Source of the DNA: an uncultured Clostridia bacterium
Lineage (GTDB): Bacteria; Bacillota; Clostridia; Oscillospirales; Oscillospiraceae
DNA: 41,670 nt
Direction of reading: 5' to 3'
Assembly: GCA_937858235.1 (NCBI GenBank)
Contig: CALLZZ010000414.1
Location: forward strand, 1 to 41,670
Both the position numbers and the translations under genes were made by a program. A model generated the notes under the pieces. The model was not told the DNA's origin. It was given only the letters and a program-made list of their open reading frames with translations, and ran no database searches. Position 1 is the first letter of the stretch, and each line of letters starts with the position of its first letter. This document shows, in pieces, positions 15,963-25,217 of this stretch.

Positions 15963-16718
15963 ATGACCGTCCAAAAGCATTGTAAAATCATCGAAATACG
16001 AACATTAACCTCAGATATTTTTTCCTTCCTCCTGGACGCAGGAGCGCTGGCGGAAGCTGCGCGGCCCGGTCAATTTGTCCACGTTAAATGTGGAGAAGGT
16101 CTACTGCTGCGCCGCCCCATTTCCATCTGCGATGTCCGGGAAGATAAGCTGCGGATTGTTTTTCAAGTCCGCGGAGTAGGGACGCAGTGGTTGTCTGAAC
16201 GAACCACTGGAGAGGTACTGGATGTACTGGGACCGCTAGGAAACGGATTCCAGCTGCCGGAGACCGGGAAGGTGTTGCTGGTAGGCGGTGGCATTGGCAG
16301 TGCACCGCTGTTGTTTGCGGGAAGGGCGACATCAAATGGTGCAACAGCAGCCCTGGGGTTTCGAACCGGAGGGGGCGCCATCCTGACCGAGGACTTTGAA
16401 CAGGCAGAAATCCCGGTGCAAATTGCCAGCGAAGACGGTACCGTTGGGACGCAGGGAACTGTAGATCAGGTAGTTCAGCGCTGTCTCAAGGAAGAGGACT
16501 ATTCCGTGGTGCTTGCCTGCGGCCCCACCCCTATGCTGCGGGCTCTTTCTCAGGTAATAGAAGGGGAGGGGGTTCCATGCCAAGTTTCGCTAGAAGAACG
16601 AATGGCCTGTGGCATCGGAGCCTGCCTGACCTGTTCTTGTAAAGTGAAAGGACATTACATGCGAGTCTGCAAGGACGGCCCTGTGTTCCGTTGCGAGGAG
16701 GTGGACTGGGATGCCTAA
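15963..16718 (+). CDS. pyrK: Dihydroorotate dehydrogenase electron-transfer subunit
   Basis: It carries electrons from the PyrD FMN to NAD+ through FAD and a [2Fe-2S] cluster, making the class 1B heterotetramer. The 251-residue protein has the FAD motif RRPISICD (Arg51, Ser54), the nucleotide-binding GGGIGSAPL (about 108-116) and the cluster ligands Cys216, Cys221, Cys224 and Cys236 in CGIGACLTC...VC. Its stop overlaps the pyrD start by 8 bases (ATGCCTAA), consistent with coupled translation of the two subunits in equal amounts. Confidence 0.95.
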   Translation: MTVQKHCKIIEIRTLTSDIFSFLLDAGALAEAARPGQFVHVKCGEGLLLRRPISICDVREDKLRIVFQVRGVGTQWLSERTTGEVLDVLGPLGNGFQLPETGKVLLVGGGIGSAPLLFAGRATSNGATAALGFRTGGGAILTEDFEQAEIPVQIASEDGTVGTQGTVDQVVQRCLKEEDYSVVLACGPTPMLRALSQVIEGEGVPCQVSLEERMACGIGACLTCSCKVKGHYMRVCKDGPVFRCEEVDWDA

Positions 16719-17628
16719 GGTAGATATGAGGATGCATTTTGCTGGCGTATCAATGAAAAACCCCATTGTTGTCGCCTCTGGAACTTACGGATTTGGTCGA
16801 GAATTCGGTGAGTTTTACAACATTGGTCAGCTGGGCGGAATTTGTTGTAAAGGGCTTACCTTTACACCAAGAGAAGGTAACCCGCCCCCCAGAGTGGCGG
16901 AAACCCCCATGGGCATCCTGAATTCTGTGGGGCTGCAAAACCCTGGCGTAGATGCGTTTATTGCCAATGAACTGCCGGAGCTGCGGAAACACGACTCCTG
17001 TATCATTGCAAACATTTCGGGGAACACACCGGAGGAATACGCAATTATGAGCAAAAAGCTCAGTGATGCCGGTGTGGATATGATCGAGGTGAACGTATCC
17101 TGTCCCAACGTGAAGTGTGGCGGACTTCAGTACGGCGTAGTGCCAGAACTGGCAGCAGAAGTGACGGAAGCGGTGAAAAAAAGTGCTTCCGTACCGGTGA
17201 TGGTAAAGCTATCCCCCAATGTAACGGATATCACAGTGATCGCAAAGGCAGTAGAATCGGCGGGAGCGGACGCGGTTTCCCTAATCAACACTGTCCGTGG
17301 TATGCGCATTGACGTGAAAACAAGACGGCCGGTTTTAAGAATGAATACCGGCGGACTTTCCGGACCAGCTGTGCTGCCCATTGCAGTACGGATGGTTTGG
17401 GAAGTGAGCAATGCGGTACAGATTCCGGTACTCGGTATGGGCGGCATTTCCAGCGGTGAGGATGCGGCACAGATGATGTTAGCCGGAGCCTCTGCGGTGG
17501 CAGTGGGGACAGCGAACTTTGTTAACCCCTTTGCGGCACTCCAGGTGCGGGATGAGCTGGAGGCAATCGCGGCAGCGCAAAACCTATCCTCGGTCACAGA
17601 GCTGACAGGAGGCATTTGCCCATGGTAA
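16711..17628 (+). CDS. pyrD: Dihydroorotate dehydrogenase, class 1B catalytic subunit
   Basis: An FMN enzyme that oxidises dihydroorotate to orotate with NAD+ via PyrK. The 305-residue product has the class 1 catalytic Cys131 in VNVSCPNVKCGG (class 2 enzymes have Ser), the substrate loop NSVGLQNPGVD and the FMN phosphate site GMGGISSGEDAAQM followed by GASAVAVGTANF. pyrE, which often follows it, is not here; the next gene after 39 bases is the phosphatase-acetyltransferase fusion, on the same strand and with no terminator between, so it is likely co-transcribed. Confidence 0.95.
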   Translation: MPKVDMRMHFAGVSMKNPIVVASGTYGFGREFGEFYNIGQLGGICCKGLTFTPREGNPPPRVAETPMGILNSVGLQNPGVDAFIANELPELRKHDSCIIANISGNTPEEYAIMSKKLSDAGVDMIEVNVSCPNVKCGGLQYGVVPELAAEVTEAVKKSASVPVMVKLSPNVTDITVIAKAVESAGADAVSLINTVRGMRIDVKTRRPVLRMNTGGLSGPAVLPIAVRMVWEVSNAVQIPVLGMGGISSGEDAAQMMLAGASAVAVGTANFVNPFAALQVRDELEAIAAAQNLSSVTELTGGICPW

Positions 17629-17667
17629 TCCGAGAAACGAACCGTAAAAAGAAATAGAGAAAAGAGA

Positions 17668-18834
17668 ATGACTATGACCAGAATTTATATTGTCCGCCAT
17701 GCTGAGGCGGAGGGAAACTTATACCGCCGCATCCATGGACAATATGACAGCCTGGTGACTCCATTGGGGTACCGGCAAATTGAAGCGCTCGCCAAACGGT
17801 TTCAGGCAATTTCTGTTGACGCAGTGTATTCCAGCGATCTCTACCGCACGCGCATGACGGCAAAGGCAATTTATCAGCCCAAGGGTTTGGAATTGCACCT
17901 GGAAACGGGATTGCGGGAAATTGCCATGGGTGGCTGGGAAGATCAGACTTGGGGCGAGGCGGCACGAGTGGATTCGCAACAAATGGCGCAGTTCTCACGA
18001 GGAGAGCTCGCCTTTGAGTCGCCCGGCGGAGAGACCTTTCCAGTGTTGCAGGAGCGGGTGTTGAACACCTACTACCGGCTGGCTCAGGAGAACGAAGGAC
18101 GAACCATTGTGTGTGTCAGTCACGGGGTGGCCATCCGGGTGGCGATGACTGCCTTTTACGGCTACCCCCTGGAAGAGATGAACCGCATTCTGCCCAGCGA
18201 TAATACAGGCGTAAGCTGCGTGGAGTTTAAGAACGGAACCCCGCGGGTAGTCTTTTATGGAGATGGTTCCCACCTGGGAGAGGAGTTATCGACCTTGGGG
18301 AAGCAGACTTGGTGGCGCAAGCAGGATGCCACAACCCCGCTGGAGGATCAAAACGTCTGGTATCGCCCTTGGGAGCCGGTGAAAGAAAAGAAGCTTTATG
18401 ATACGTATCGACAGGAAGCCTGGCGCAGCATTCACGGAGCAGAGGAACCGTTTCCCGGTGATGCATTTTATGAGGCAGCAAAGAAAGCGGCAGAAGAAAT
18501 GCCCGGTGCTGTAATGGTTGCTATGGTGGGGGATGAAATTGCCGGATTGCTGCAAATGGATTTGGAGCGTTACGCAGAGGAAAAAGCGGGGTATATCCCC
18601 TTCTGCTATATGAATGCCGATTTCCGGAAACGTGGCCTTGGGATTCAGCTCATCGGCCAGGCAGTGGTGACTTTCCGTCCTATGGGGCGGGACAAGCTCC
18701 GTCTGCGGTGCAGTCCAGACAATGTTCTGGCAGAGCGGTTTTATAAGCGAAATGGATTCCGGATAATCGGGCCGGCCACTGACAGCAAGGTTTCGTTAAA
18801 TTTAATGGAAAAGTACATTGGTTATACAGAATGA
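17668..18834 (+). CDS. Two-domain histidine phosphatase - GNAT acetyltransferase protein
   Basis: A natural fusion of 388 residues. Residues 1-205 form a phosphoglycerate-mutase-like histidine phosphatase: YIVRHAEAEGN holds Arg10 and nucleophile His11, SSDLYRTRMTA holds Arg60, Glu84 follows, and CVSHGVAIRV holds the second His152, so the site is complete. Residues about 230-388 form a GNAT acyltransferase with the acetyl-CoA loop FRKRGLGIQLIG (319-330) and the typical ending AERFYKRNGFRIIG. The substrate is unknown. Its place at the end of the pyr operon, overlapping the next gene by 4 bases, might hint at nucleotide or phosphate-ester clean-up; that is inference. ATG 17674 is an alternative start. 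Confidence 0.85.
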   Translation: MTMTRIYIVRHAEAEGNLYRRIHGQYDSLVTPLGYRQIEALAKRFQAISVDAVYSSDLYRTRMTAKAIYQPKGLELHLETGLREIAMGGWEDQTWGEAARVDSQQMAQFSRGELAFESPGGETFPVLQERVLNTYYRLAQENEGRTIVCVSHGVAIRVAMTAFYGYPLEEMNRILPSDNTGVSCVEFKNGTPRVVFYGDGSHLGEELSTLGKQTWWRKQDATTPLEDQNVWYRPWEPVKEKKLYDTYRQEAWRSIHGAEEPFPGDAFYEAAKKAAEEMPGAVMVAMVGDEIAGLLQMDLERYAEEKAGYIPFCYMNADFRKRGLGIQLIGQAVVTFRPMGRDKLRLRCSPDNVLAERFYKRNGFRIIGPATDSKVSLNLMEKYIGYTE

Positions 18835-20813
18835 GTGAACAGAAAAAACAATGGAATAACAGTTTGTTTCTGCCAGTGTCCAAGGAGGACATGGCGGCGC
18901 GGGGGTGGAGCTGGTACGATTTTTTAATCATCAACGGGGATGCCTATGTGGATCACCCATCCTTTGGCGGCGTGGTGATTGCTCGAGTGCTGGAGGCGGA
19001 AGGATATCGTGTCGCCTACCTGGCGCAGCCGGATTGGCACAGCGCAGAGGCGTTTCGAGCCATGGGGAAGCCCCGGCTGGGGGTGATGCTCTCGGCAGGA
19101 AATCTGGACTCTATGGTGGCTCACTATACGGCGGCAAAGAAACGTCGCCGGCAGGATGCCTATTCTCCCGGAAATCGACCGGGACTGCGCCCTGACCGTG
19201 CGACCATTGTCTATGCCAACCGGGTGCGGGAGGCATTTGGGGATATTCCGCTGATCATCGGTGGATTGGAGGCATCCCTGCGGCGGTTTGCCCATTACGA
19301 CTATTGGAGCGATCAGGTACGGCGGAGTATCCTTTTTGATGCCCGGGCGGACCTGTTGACCTACGGCATGGGAGAAGCGGCCAGCTTGGAGATTGCCCGC
19401 CGTCTGTATGCGGGAACACCAATCCATGATATTACTGATATACGGGGTACCAGCTATGGGGCACGGGACATTTCCGGTTGCGCTTATCCGAAGATTGAGG
19501 TGCCCTCCTACGAAGAGGTCCGGGAGGACAAAACGGCCTATGCCCGAGCCAACCAAGTGGAGTACGAAGAGCATGATCCGGTTCGAGGGAAAGCAATCCT
19601 CCAAAAGCACGGAAACCGCTGGTTGATTACCAATCCGCCCCAGGTACCACTGTCTATGCCGGAGTTGGATCGGATAGCGGAACTGCCTTATGTCCGGGAG
19701 CCCCATCCCATGTATGAGAAAATGGGAGGCGTACCGTCTATAGAAGAAGTGCGGTTTTCCGTGACCCATAACCGTGGCTGTATTGGCGGCTGCAATTTCT
19801 GTGCCCTGGCCTTTCACCAGGGGCGGATGATGACCTGCCGCAGCCACGAAAGCGTGATACGGGAAGTGACTGCACTGACCCATCACCCGGGGTTTAAAGG
19901 GTATATCCACGATGTAGGAGGCCCCACTGCGAACCTGCGTCAGCCCAGCTGCAAGAAGCAGTTGAAGCAGGGCGTCTGTGCCAAACGTAGCTGTCTGGCG
20001 CCGAAACCTTGTCCCAATCTGGACGCGGACGAGTCGGACTATGTGGCACTGCTGCGGAAGTTGCGAAAAATTCCGGGAATTAAAAAGATCTTTATCCGTT
20101 CCGGGATTCGGTATGACTATATGCTCTGCGATAAAAGCGATACGTTTTTCCGGGAATTGGTTCAGCATCATGTTTCCGGACAGCTGAAAGTGGCACCGGA
20201 GCACTGCATTAATTCTGTGCTGGACTATATGGGGAAGCCCCATATCGAGGTCTATGAGCGGTTCCAGCAAAAGTACGACAGTCTGAACCAGAACGCCGGG
20301 AAAAACCAGTATCTGGTGCCCTATTTGATGTCCTCCCACCCAGGCAGTACGTTGCAAGATGCGGTGGCGTTGGCAGAGTATCTGAACACCAGGCATCGAC
20401 AACCAGAGCAGGTTCAGGACTTTTACCCAGTTCCAGGGTGCCGCTCCACTTGTATGTATCACACTGGGATCGACCCGCGAACCATGGAACCAGTTTATGT
20501 GGCCACAGAGCCTCATGAAAAGAAGTTACAGCGCGCCTTACTTCAGTGGAAAACACCGGAAAATTGGCGGTTCGTGAAGGATGCGCTGATCCAAACGGGA
20601 CGGGAGGATCTGATTGGCTTTGAGGCAAGATGCCTGATTCGCCCCTATCCACCGCGGGCAAAAAAGGAAAAAGTGCCGGAGCAAAGGCGCGGCGGAAACA
20701 CTAAAACGGCTTCCGGGAGGAAGCAGGGAAAGGGAACGCCAAACAAAGGTTCCCAGAGCAAACAAAAAGGTGAAACAAAAGTACCTTCTGGCAAGCGAGG
20801 GCGAGGAACATAA
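18831..20813 (+). CDS. YgiQ-family radical SAM protein
   Basis: A 660-residue member of the UPF0313/YgiQ group of radical SAM enzymes, whose reaction is not established. The N-terminal part (about 1-300, B12-binding-like region in related enzymes) contains LIINGDAYVDHPSFG and LIIGGLEASLRRFAHYDYW, both family hallmarks. The radical SAM core has the cluster motif Cys317-x3-Cys321-x2-Cys324 in NRGCIGGCNFCA. A lysine/arginine-rich tail of about 45 residues (KKEKVPEQRR ... GKRGRGT) looks disordered and may bind RNA; this is inference. It overlaps the fusion gene by 4 bases (ATGA) and is closed by the terminator at 20816-20846. Confidence 0.9.
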   Translation: MSEQKKQWNNSLFLPVSKEDMAARGWSWYDFLIINGDAYVDHPSFGGVVIARVLEAEGYRVAYLAQPDWHSAEAFRAMGKPRLGVMLSAGNLDSMVAHYTAAKKRRRQDAYSPGNRPGLRPDRATIVYANRVREAFGDIPLIIGGLEASLRRFAHYDYWSDQVRRSILFDARADLLTYGMGEAASLEIARRLYAGTPIHDITDIRGTSYGARDISGCAYPKIEVPSYEEVREDKTAYARANQVEYEEHDPVRGKAILQKHGNRWLITNPPQVPLSMPELDRIAELPYVREPHPMYEKMGGVPSIEEVRFSVTHNRGCIGGCNFCALAFHQGRMMTCRSHESVIREVTALTHHPGFKGYIHDVGGPTANLRQPSCKKQLKQGVCAKRSCLAPKPCPNLDADESDYVALLRKLRKIPGIKKIFIRSGIRYDYMLCDKSDTFFRELVQHHVSGQLKVAPEHCINSVLDYMGKPHIEVYERFQQKYDSLNQNAGKNQYLVPYLMSSHPGSTLQDAVALAEYLNTRHRQPEQVQDFYPVPGCRSTCMYHTGIDPRTMEPVYVATEPHEKKLQRALLQWKTPENWRFVKDALIQTGREDLIGFEARCLIRPYPPRAKKEKVPEQRRGGNTKTASGRKQGKGTPNKGSQSKQKGETKVPSGKRGRGT

Positions 20814-20815
20814 CA

Positions 20816-20846
20816 AAAAGGATGGAATACATCATTCCATCCTTTT
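20816..20846. terminator. Bidirectional terminator between the ygiQ-like gene and nth
   Basis: AAAAGGATGGAAT (20816-20828) pairs perfectly with ATTCCATCCTTTT (20834-20846) around ACATC. A/T runs on both sides let it serve both convergent genes. Confidence 0.9.
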
Positions 20847-20848
20847 GC

Positions 20849-21508
20849 CTATTTCTTTACGGAAGCGGCTCCTTGGGTCAGAAAGTGATCGCACCAGGAG
20901 CAAAGAGGGCACAGCTCACACTTTGCACTTCGAGCGGTGCAAACAGCTCGTCCATGAAGTACTATGCGGTGACAAAAGTTGTTGGATTCCTCCGGCGGCA
21001 GTACCAAACGAAGCTGCTTTTCCACTTTTGCCGGATCTTTGGTACCGTCGGTAAGCCCCAGCCGACCGGTGATGCGAATACAATGGGTGTCCGCAACGAC
21101 TACGCCGGGTTCGTTGAAGACATCGCCTTGGATTAAGTTGGCAGTTTTCCGACCGACTCCGGGGAGTTTGAGTAAATCCTCCATGGCGCGAGGGACTTTG
21201 CCGCCAAAGTCGGATAGGAGCATCTGCGCACAGCCTACCAGATCGCGGCTCTTCCCGTTGTAGAAACCGCAGGAGTGAATGTATTCTGCTACCTCAGCAG
21301 AGTCCGCCTGAGCGAAAGCCTCCAGAGTGGGAAAGCGGGCAAAGAGAGCCGGGGTGACCTTGTTTACCCGTGCGTCAGTGCATTGGGCGGAAAGGCGGAC
21401 GGAGAACAGCAGTTCGTAATCTTTTTCATATTGCAGGGAGCAGATGCCATCAGGATAGAGGCCTTTTAACCCGTTGACAATGGCCCATACGTTTTCTGTG
21501 GATTTCAT
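20849..21508 (-). CDS. nth: Endonuclease III (DNA glycosylase/AP lyase)
   Basis: A base-excision repair enzyme that removes oxidised pyrimidines and nicks abasic sites. The 219-residue protein has the helix-hairpin-helix LLKLPGVGRKTAN with catalytic Lys121, the catalytic Asp140 in VVADTHCIR and a C-terminal [4Fe-4S] motif Cys190-x6-Cys197-x2-Cys200-x5-Cys206. ATG 21508 is chosen because AGGAGG lies 8 bases upstream; a longer frame to 21568 would run into the promoter. The promoter TTGTCG-17-TACAAT (21568-21540) is well formed. It is divergent from rarA. Confidence 0.95.
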   Translation of the reverse strand: MKSTENVWAIVNGLKGLYPDGICSLQYEKDYELLFSVRLSAQCTDARVNKVTPALFARFPTLEAFAQADSAEVAEYIHSCGFYNGKSRDLVGCAQMLLSDFGGKVPRAMEDLLKLPGVGRKTANLIQGDVFNEPGVVVADTHCIRITGRLGLTDGTKDPAKVEKQLRLVLPPEESNNFCHRIVLHGRAVCTARSAKCELCPLCSWCDHFLTQGAASVKK

Positions 21509-21539
21509 GGAGGGTACCTCCTGTTGTGGATTCCAACTG

Positions 21540-21568
21540 ATTGTACCATAAAAAGTCTCATTCGACAA
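21540..21568 (-). promoter_or_regulatory. Promoter of nth
   Basis: On the minus strand, TTGTCG (21568-21563), 17 bases, then TACAAT (21545-21540) with TG one base before it (extended -10). It lies 31 bases before the nth start codon. Confidence 0.7.
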
Positions 21569-21640
21569 AGGTCATCTCTTTCCTCATCGCATAAAATATG
21601 GTAAAATAAATACAAGATAAAGGGGAAGCGAGGTAGCAGC

Positions 21641-22909
21641 ATGAACGACCGTCCGTTGGCAGATGAAATCCGACCTCAGACCCTGGATGAGGTAGTGGGG
21701 CAGAGCCATATCCTCGGCAAAAACGGGATGCTCCGCCGGATTATCCGGAGCGGCAGGATTCCCAATATGGTGTTTTATGGCCCCTCGGGAACGGGGAAAA
21801 CCACAGTGGCGAACATCATCGCCAACACTACCAACCGAACCCTCCATCGGCTCAATGCCACCACAGCGTCCATCTCGGATATCCGAGAAGTAATCGCAGA
21901 TGTGGATACGCTGATGGCGCCCGATGGGGTGCTGCTCTACTTGGATGAAATTCAGTATTTCAATAAAAAACAGCAGCAGTCGCTGTTGGAGTTTATGGAA
22001 AACGGAAAGATTACGGTCATTGCCTCTACTACGGAAAACCCCTACTTCTGCATCTTTAATGCGGTGCTGTCCCGGGCAACTGTCTTTGAATTCAAAACCG
22101 TAGAGGCGCAGGAAATCCGCCCTGCGGTGGATCGTGCCTTGGGATTGCTGGAACAACAGCTGGGAGTTTCCATTGTGGCCTCTGAGGAGGTACGAGACTA
22201 CCTGTCCACCTCCTGCGGCGGGGACGTCCGGAAGGCCATCAACGGGGCAGAACTGCTGACGGCTGCCGGAACGGTGGCAGATGGCGTGCTAACGATCACG
22301 CTGGCGGACGCGGAGCTGGTGGGACAAAAATCTGCCTTTCGTTATGACCGAGATGGGGACAACCATTACGATATTCTTTCGGCGCTGCAAAAATCCATCC
22401 GGGGCAGCGATCCCGATGCAGGACTCCACTATCTGGCTCGACTGCTGGAGGCGGGAGATTTGGTCTCCGCCTGCCGCAGGCTGATGGTGATTGCATCGGA
22501 GGATGTAGGCTTGGCATACCCTCAGGCAGTGACCATCGTAAAGTCCTGCATTGATGCGGCCAATATGCTGGGTCTGCCTGAGGCGCGCATTCCGCTGGCG
22601 GAGGCGGTAATTCTTATGGCTACCGCACCCAAGTCGAACTCTGCTATCACTGGAATTGATGCGGCCTTGTCCGATCTGCGCCGAGGCAAATACAGCGGCA
22701 TTCCACCGTACCTAATGGACAGCCACTACACGGGGGCCAAAAGGATGGGGCGGGGGCTGACGTATCAGTACCCCCATGGGTATCCCCATCATTATGTGGC
22801 ACAGCAATACCTTCCCGACTCGCTGAAGGACGCCCAATACTACCAGTATGGTGAAAACAAGACAGAACAGGCGGCGCGGGCTTACTGGGAGAAAATCAAA
22901 GGGAAGTGA
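21641..22909 (+). CDS. rarA: Replication-associated recombination protein A (MgsA/RarA AAA+ ATPase)
   Basis: A clamp-loader-like AAA+ ATPase that acts at stalled replication forks. The 422-residue protein has the Walker A motif GPSGTGKTT (47-55), Walker B YLDEIQYF, sensor 1 ASTTENPYF, arginine-finger region NAVLSRATVFEF and the C-terminal tetramerisation domain with YPHGYPHHYVAQQYLPD. A ribosome site (GGGGAAGCGAGG) precedes ATG 21641. Only a weak promoter candidate (TAAAAT near 21608) is visible. Its stop codon directly abuts the stop codon of the convergent S1 gene with no spacer. Confidence 0.94.
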   Translation: MNDRPLADEIRPQTLDEVVGQSHILGKNGMLRRIIRSGRIPNMVFYGPSGTGKTTVANIIANTTNRTLHRLNATTASISDIREVIADVDTLMAPDGVLLYLDEIQYFNKKQQQSLLEFMENGKITVIASTTENPYFCIFNAVLSRATVFEFKTVEAQEIRPAVDRALGLLEQQLGVSIVASEEVRDYLSTSCGGDVRKAINGAELLTAAGTVADGVLTITLADAELVGQKSAFRYDRDGDNHYDILSALQKSIRGSDPDAGLHYLARLLEAGDLVSACRRLMVIASEDVGLAYPQAVTIVKSCIDAANMLGLPEARIPLAEAVILMATAPKSNSAITGIDAALSDLRRGKYSGIPPYLMDSHYTGAKRMGRGLTYQYPHGYPHHYVAQQYLPDSLKDAQYYQYGENKTEQAARAYWEKIKGK

Positions 22910-23812
22910 TCAGGTGGCTGGTTGAACTGAGGTCGCTGGGTCATAATAGTTCCAGGTTTCGATGCGACCCCGAGTGCAGATGTAGTCTATGGGAGTGGGT
23001 TCCGGCAGTGGGGCAGCATGGCTGATCATGGCCAGTTTAATCTTCTGCTTTTCTGGCAGAATGGACTTGATGTAAACGGATACTGCGTCTCCGACCTGAT
23101 ACCCCTCCAGGGGTTCCGCTAAACCGGTAAGGTTGGGGGAGAGTTCTACGAAAATGCCGTAGTCCATCACGCTGCGTACCACGCCGGTGACGGTCTCGCC
23201 GGAAAGAAAGTGGGCAGCGTTTTCCTCCCAGGTTCCCAGTAACTCCTTGTGGGACAGCTGGATTCGACCTTGTTCAGGTAAAACCTCCCGTACCACGGCG
23301 TAGATCTGTTGTCCTGGCTGAAACCGGCACTTGGGATGGGGGATGCGGGAGACAGAGATAGATTTTAAAGGAATCAGGGAAGGCACACCGCAGCCGATAT
23401 CCACAAAAGCGCCGTAAGGCTCCAAATGGGTGACGGTGGCGGGGATAATTTCTCCGGGAACCCGTTTCAGCAGTTGCTCCAGAGCCAGTTCCTGGGCCTT
23501 CCTGCGGGATAATAGAGGGGTTCCATTTTCGAACCCGGTAATGATGAAACTGGTGGGTTTGCCTACGCAGGTGAGAATGGCAATGTCCCGGGTTGTACCC
23601 TCGCGAATTCCCATGGCACATTCCTCCCGAGGAATCACGCCTTGGAAATCACCGGATTGTATGTACAAATTGTGCTCCTGATCGCATCGCACGGCAATCC
23701 CCTCCAAAATTGTCTGCTGGTGCCAGGCACTTTCCTGAGCAGTACGGTTCAGCAGTCCCTGCTGATTGTATTCCGTGTCAATGAACCGGCCTTCCGGCCA
23801 GATTTTGGTCAT
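22910..23812 (-). CDS. Triple S1-domain RNA-binding protein
   Basis: A 300-residue protein with three S1/OB-fold repeats: a degenerate one at about 34-104, a canonical one at about 119-188 (ATVTHLEPYGAFVDIGCGV ... RIQLSHKELLG) and a third at about 204-263 (GVVRSVMDYGIFVELSPNL). It resembles the short S1-like proteins of Firmicutes rather than full six-repeat ribosomal protein S1. It probably binds mRNA or ribosomes; the exact role is unknown. An AGGAGG ribosome site precedes the ATG. Convergent with rarA and divergent from the DUF951 gene. Confidence 0.85.
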   Translation of the reverse strand: MTKIWPEGRFIDTEYNQQGLLNRTAQESAWHQQTILEGIAVRCDQEHNLYIQSGDFQGVIPREECAMGIREGTTRDIAILTCVGKPTSFIITGFENGTPLLSRRKAQELALEQLLKRVPGEIIPATVTHLEPYGAFVDIGCGVPSLIPLKSISVSRIPHPKCRFQPGQQIYAVVREVLPEQGRIQLSHKELLGTWEENAAHFLSGETVTGVVRSVMDYGIFVELSPNLTGLAEPLEGYQVGDAVSVYIKSILPEKQKIKLAMISHAAPLPEPTPIDYICTRGRIETWNYYDPATSVQPAT

Positions 23813-23875
23813 AAACCTTCCTCCTGTTCTGTTGATAGACTGGTGTATCCTATGCAGAGGAAGGCGATTTTGTTC

Positions 23876-23904
23876 TTGACAATTGCATTATCATGTGGTA
23901 GCGT
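23876..23904 (+). promoter_or_regulatory. Promoter candidate for the DUF951-hisC transcript
   Basis: Consensus TTGACA (23876-23881), 17 bases, then a poor TAGCGT (23899-23904). The -35 box is strong and the -10 weak, so the exact start is uncertain. Confidence 0.4.
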
Positions 23905-23936
23905 ATCAGTGTGTTAAAGTAAAGGAGGCGAATGCT

Positions 23937-24137
23937 GTGGATATTCAGGTGGGTGATGTATTACAGATGAAGAAAACCCACCCCTGCGGGGGGAAAAATT
24001 GGCTGGTTTTGCGGGTTGGTATGGATTTTCGCCTCCGTTGTCTGACCTGTGGGCGTGAAATGATGATTTTATGCGGAAAGGCGGAGAAAAGTGTGAAAAA
24101 AGTCCTGCCCAGAACAGATGGGGAGGATTCGAAATAG
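23937..24137 (+). CDS. DUF951 small protein
   Basis: A 66-residue protein of the DUF951 family, common in Firmicutes and of unknown function. It reads VDIQVGDVLQMKKTHPCGG, then LVLRVGMDFRLRCLTCGRE and ends in a basic tail. The conserved Cys in THPCGG and the CLTC pair could bind a metal; the KxxHPCGxxxW pattern is the family hallmark. The start is a GTG at 23937 with AAAGGAGG 8 bases upstream. It precedes hisC by 12 bases, so the two are probably co-transcribed, although no functional link is known. In other Firmicutes it often lies near chromosome-partition and S6 genes. Confidence 0.85.
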   Translation: MDIQVGDVLQMKKTHPCGGKNWLVLRVGMDFRLRCLTCGREMMILCGKAEKSVKKVLPRTDGEDSK

Positions 24138-24149
24138 AGGGAAAGCGCT

Positions 24150-25217
24150 ATGAAAGAATTTTGGAGCAGCCGTATTCGCAATCTAACCCCATATACACCT
24201 GGGGAGCAGCCCAGGGGACGGAAGTTTATCAAACTGAACACCAACGAAAACCCCTACCCGCCCTCACCCAAGGTGATCCAAGCGGTGCAGGCGGCGGCGG
24301 ACGACCGGTTAAAGTTGTACCCGGACCCGGATGCCAGCAAATTAGTGTCGGTGCTGGCCAGAACCTACGGCGTAAAAGAAAACCAGGTGTTTGTAGGGAA
24401 CGGTTCCGATGAGGTGCTGGCCTTTGCCTTCCAGGCATTTTTTGACCCAGGCAGCACGATTTTGTTCCCGGATATCACATACTCCTTCTACCCGGTCTAT
24501 GCCAATCTGTTTGGCATACAATACAGAACTGTATCTCTGGGGCCGGATTTTACCATTCCGGTGGAACCGCTGCTGGAGGAAAATGATGGGGTAGTGCTGG
24601 CCAATCCCAATGCGCCTACCGGGATAGAGCTGGGACAGGAAGCACTGCGACGGATTCTGGAGGGAAATCCTGATGTGGCAGTAATTGTTGATGAAGCCTA
24701 TGTGGATTTTGGCGGCACCTCCGCTCTGCCGTTAATTGAGGAGTATCCCAATCTGCTGGTGGTTCAGACCATGTCCAAGTCCCGTGCGTTGGCAGGGATG
24801 AGAATCGGGTTTGCCTTTGGCAACGAGAACCTGATTCAGGGGCTGGATTGTGTGAAAAATTCCATCAACTCCTACACCATGGATCAGCTGGCCATTGTGG
24901 CTGGTGTGGCCTCGGTAGAGGATCAGGGGTACTTTGCACAGAGGTGTGCTCAGGTAGTGGTGACCCGGGATCGGGTATCGGAGCGGCTGCGGGAGTTGGG
25001 ATTTATTGTACTGCCCTCCAAGAGTAACTTTATCTTTATCAGCCATCCTGTGGTACCTGCAAAGCAACTGTTTGGCGCTCTGCGGGAACACGGGATTCTG
25101 GTTCGATATTTTGCACTGCCCAGAATTGACAATTTCCTCCGTGTGACCATTGGGAGCGCGGAAGATATGGAAGTATTCTGTGCAACAATGACTAAATTTG
25201 TGGAGAACGTATTATGA
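24150..25217 (+). CDS. hisC: Histidinol-phosphate aminotransferase
   Basis: A PLP enzyme that transaminates imidazole-acetol phosphate in histidine synthesis; homologues can also act on aromatic keto acids. The 355-residue protein has LNTNENPYPPSP near the N-terminus, NPNAPTG (Asn155 region), Asp181 and Tyr184 in VDEAYVDF, the PLP lysine Lys210 in TMSKSRALAGMRIG and the C-terminal FLRVTIGS arginine. No other his gene is nearby, so it may be an orphan copy with aromatic or histidine function. Its stop overlaps the radical SAM start by 4 bases (ATGA). Confidence 0.88.
   Translation: MKEFWSSRIRNLTPYTPGEQPRGRKFIKLNTNENPYPPSPKVIQAVQAAADDRLKLYPDPDASKLVSVLARTYGVKENQVFVGNGSDEVLAFAFQAFFDPGSTILFPDITYSFYPVYANLFGIQYRTVSLGPDFTIPVEPLLEENDGVVLANPNAPTGIELGQEALRRILEGNPDVAVIVDEAYVDFGGTSALPLIEEYPNLLVVQTMSKSRALAGMRIGFAFGNENLIQGLDCVKNSINSYTMDQLAIVAGVASVEDQGYFAQRCAQVVVTRDRVSERLRELGFIVLPSKSNFIFISHPVVPAKQLFGALREHGILVRYFALPRIDNFLRVTIGSAEDMEVFCATMTKFVENVL

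Noticed and set aside
18924..20516. 530-codon minus-strand ORF opposite the YgiQ-like gene
   Set aside because: Antisense to a well-conserved protein; no family features.
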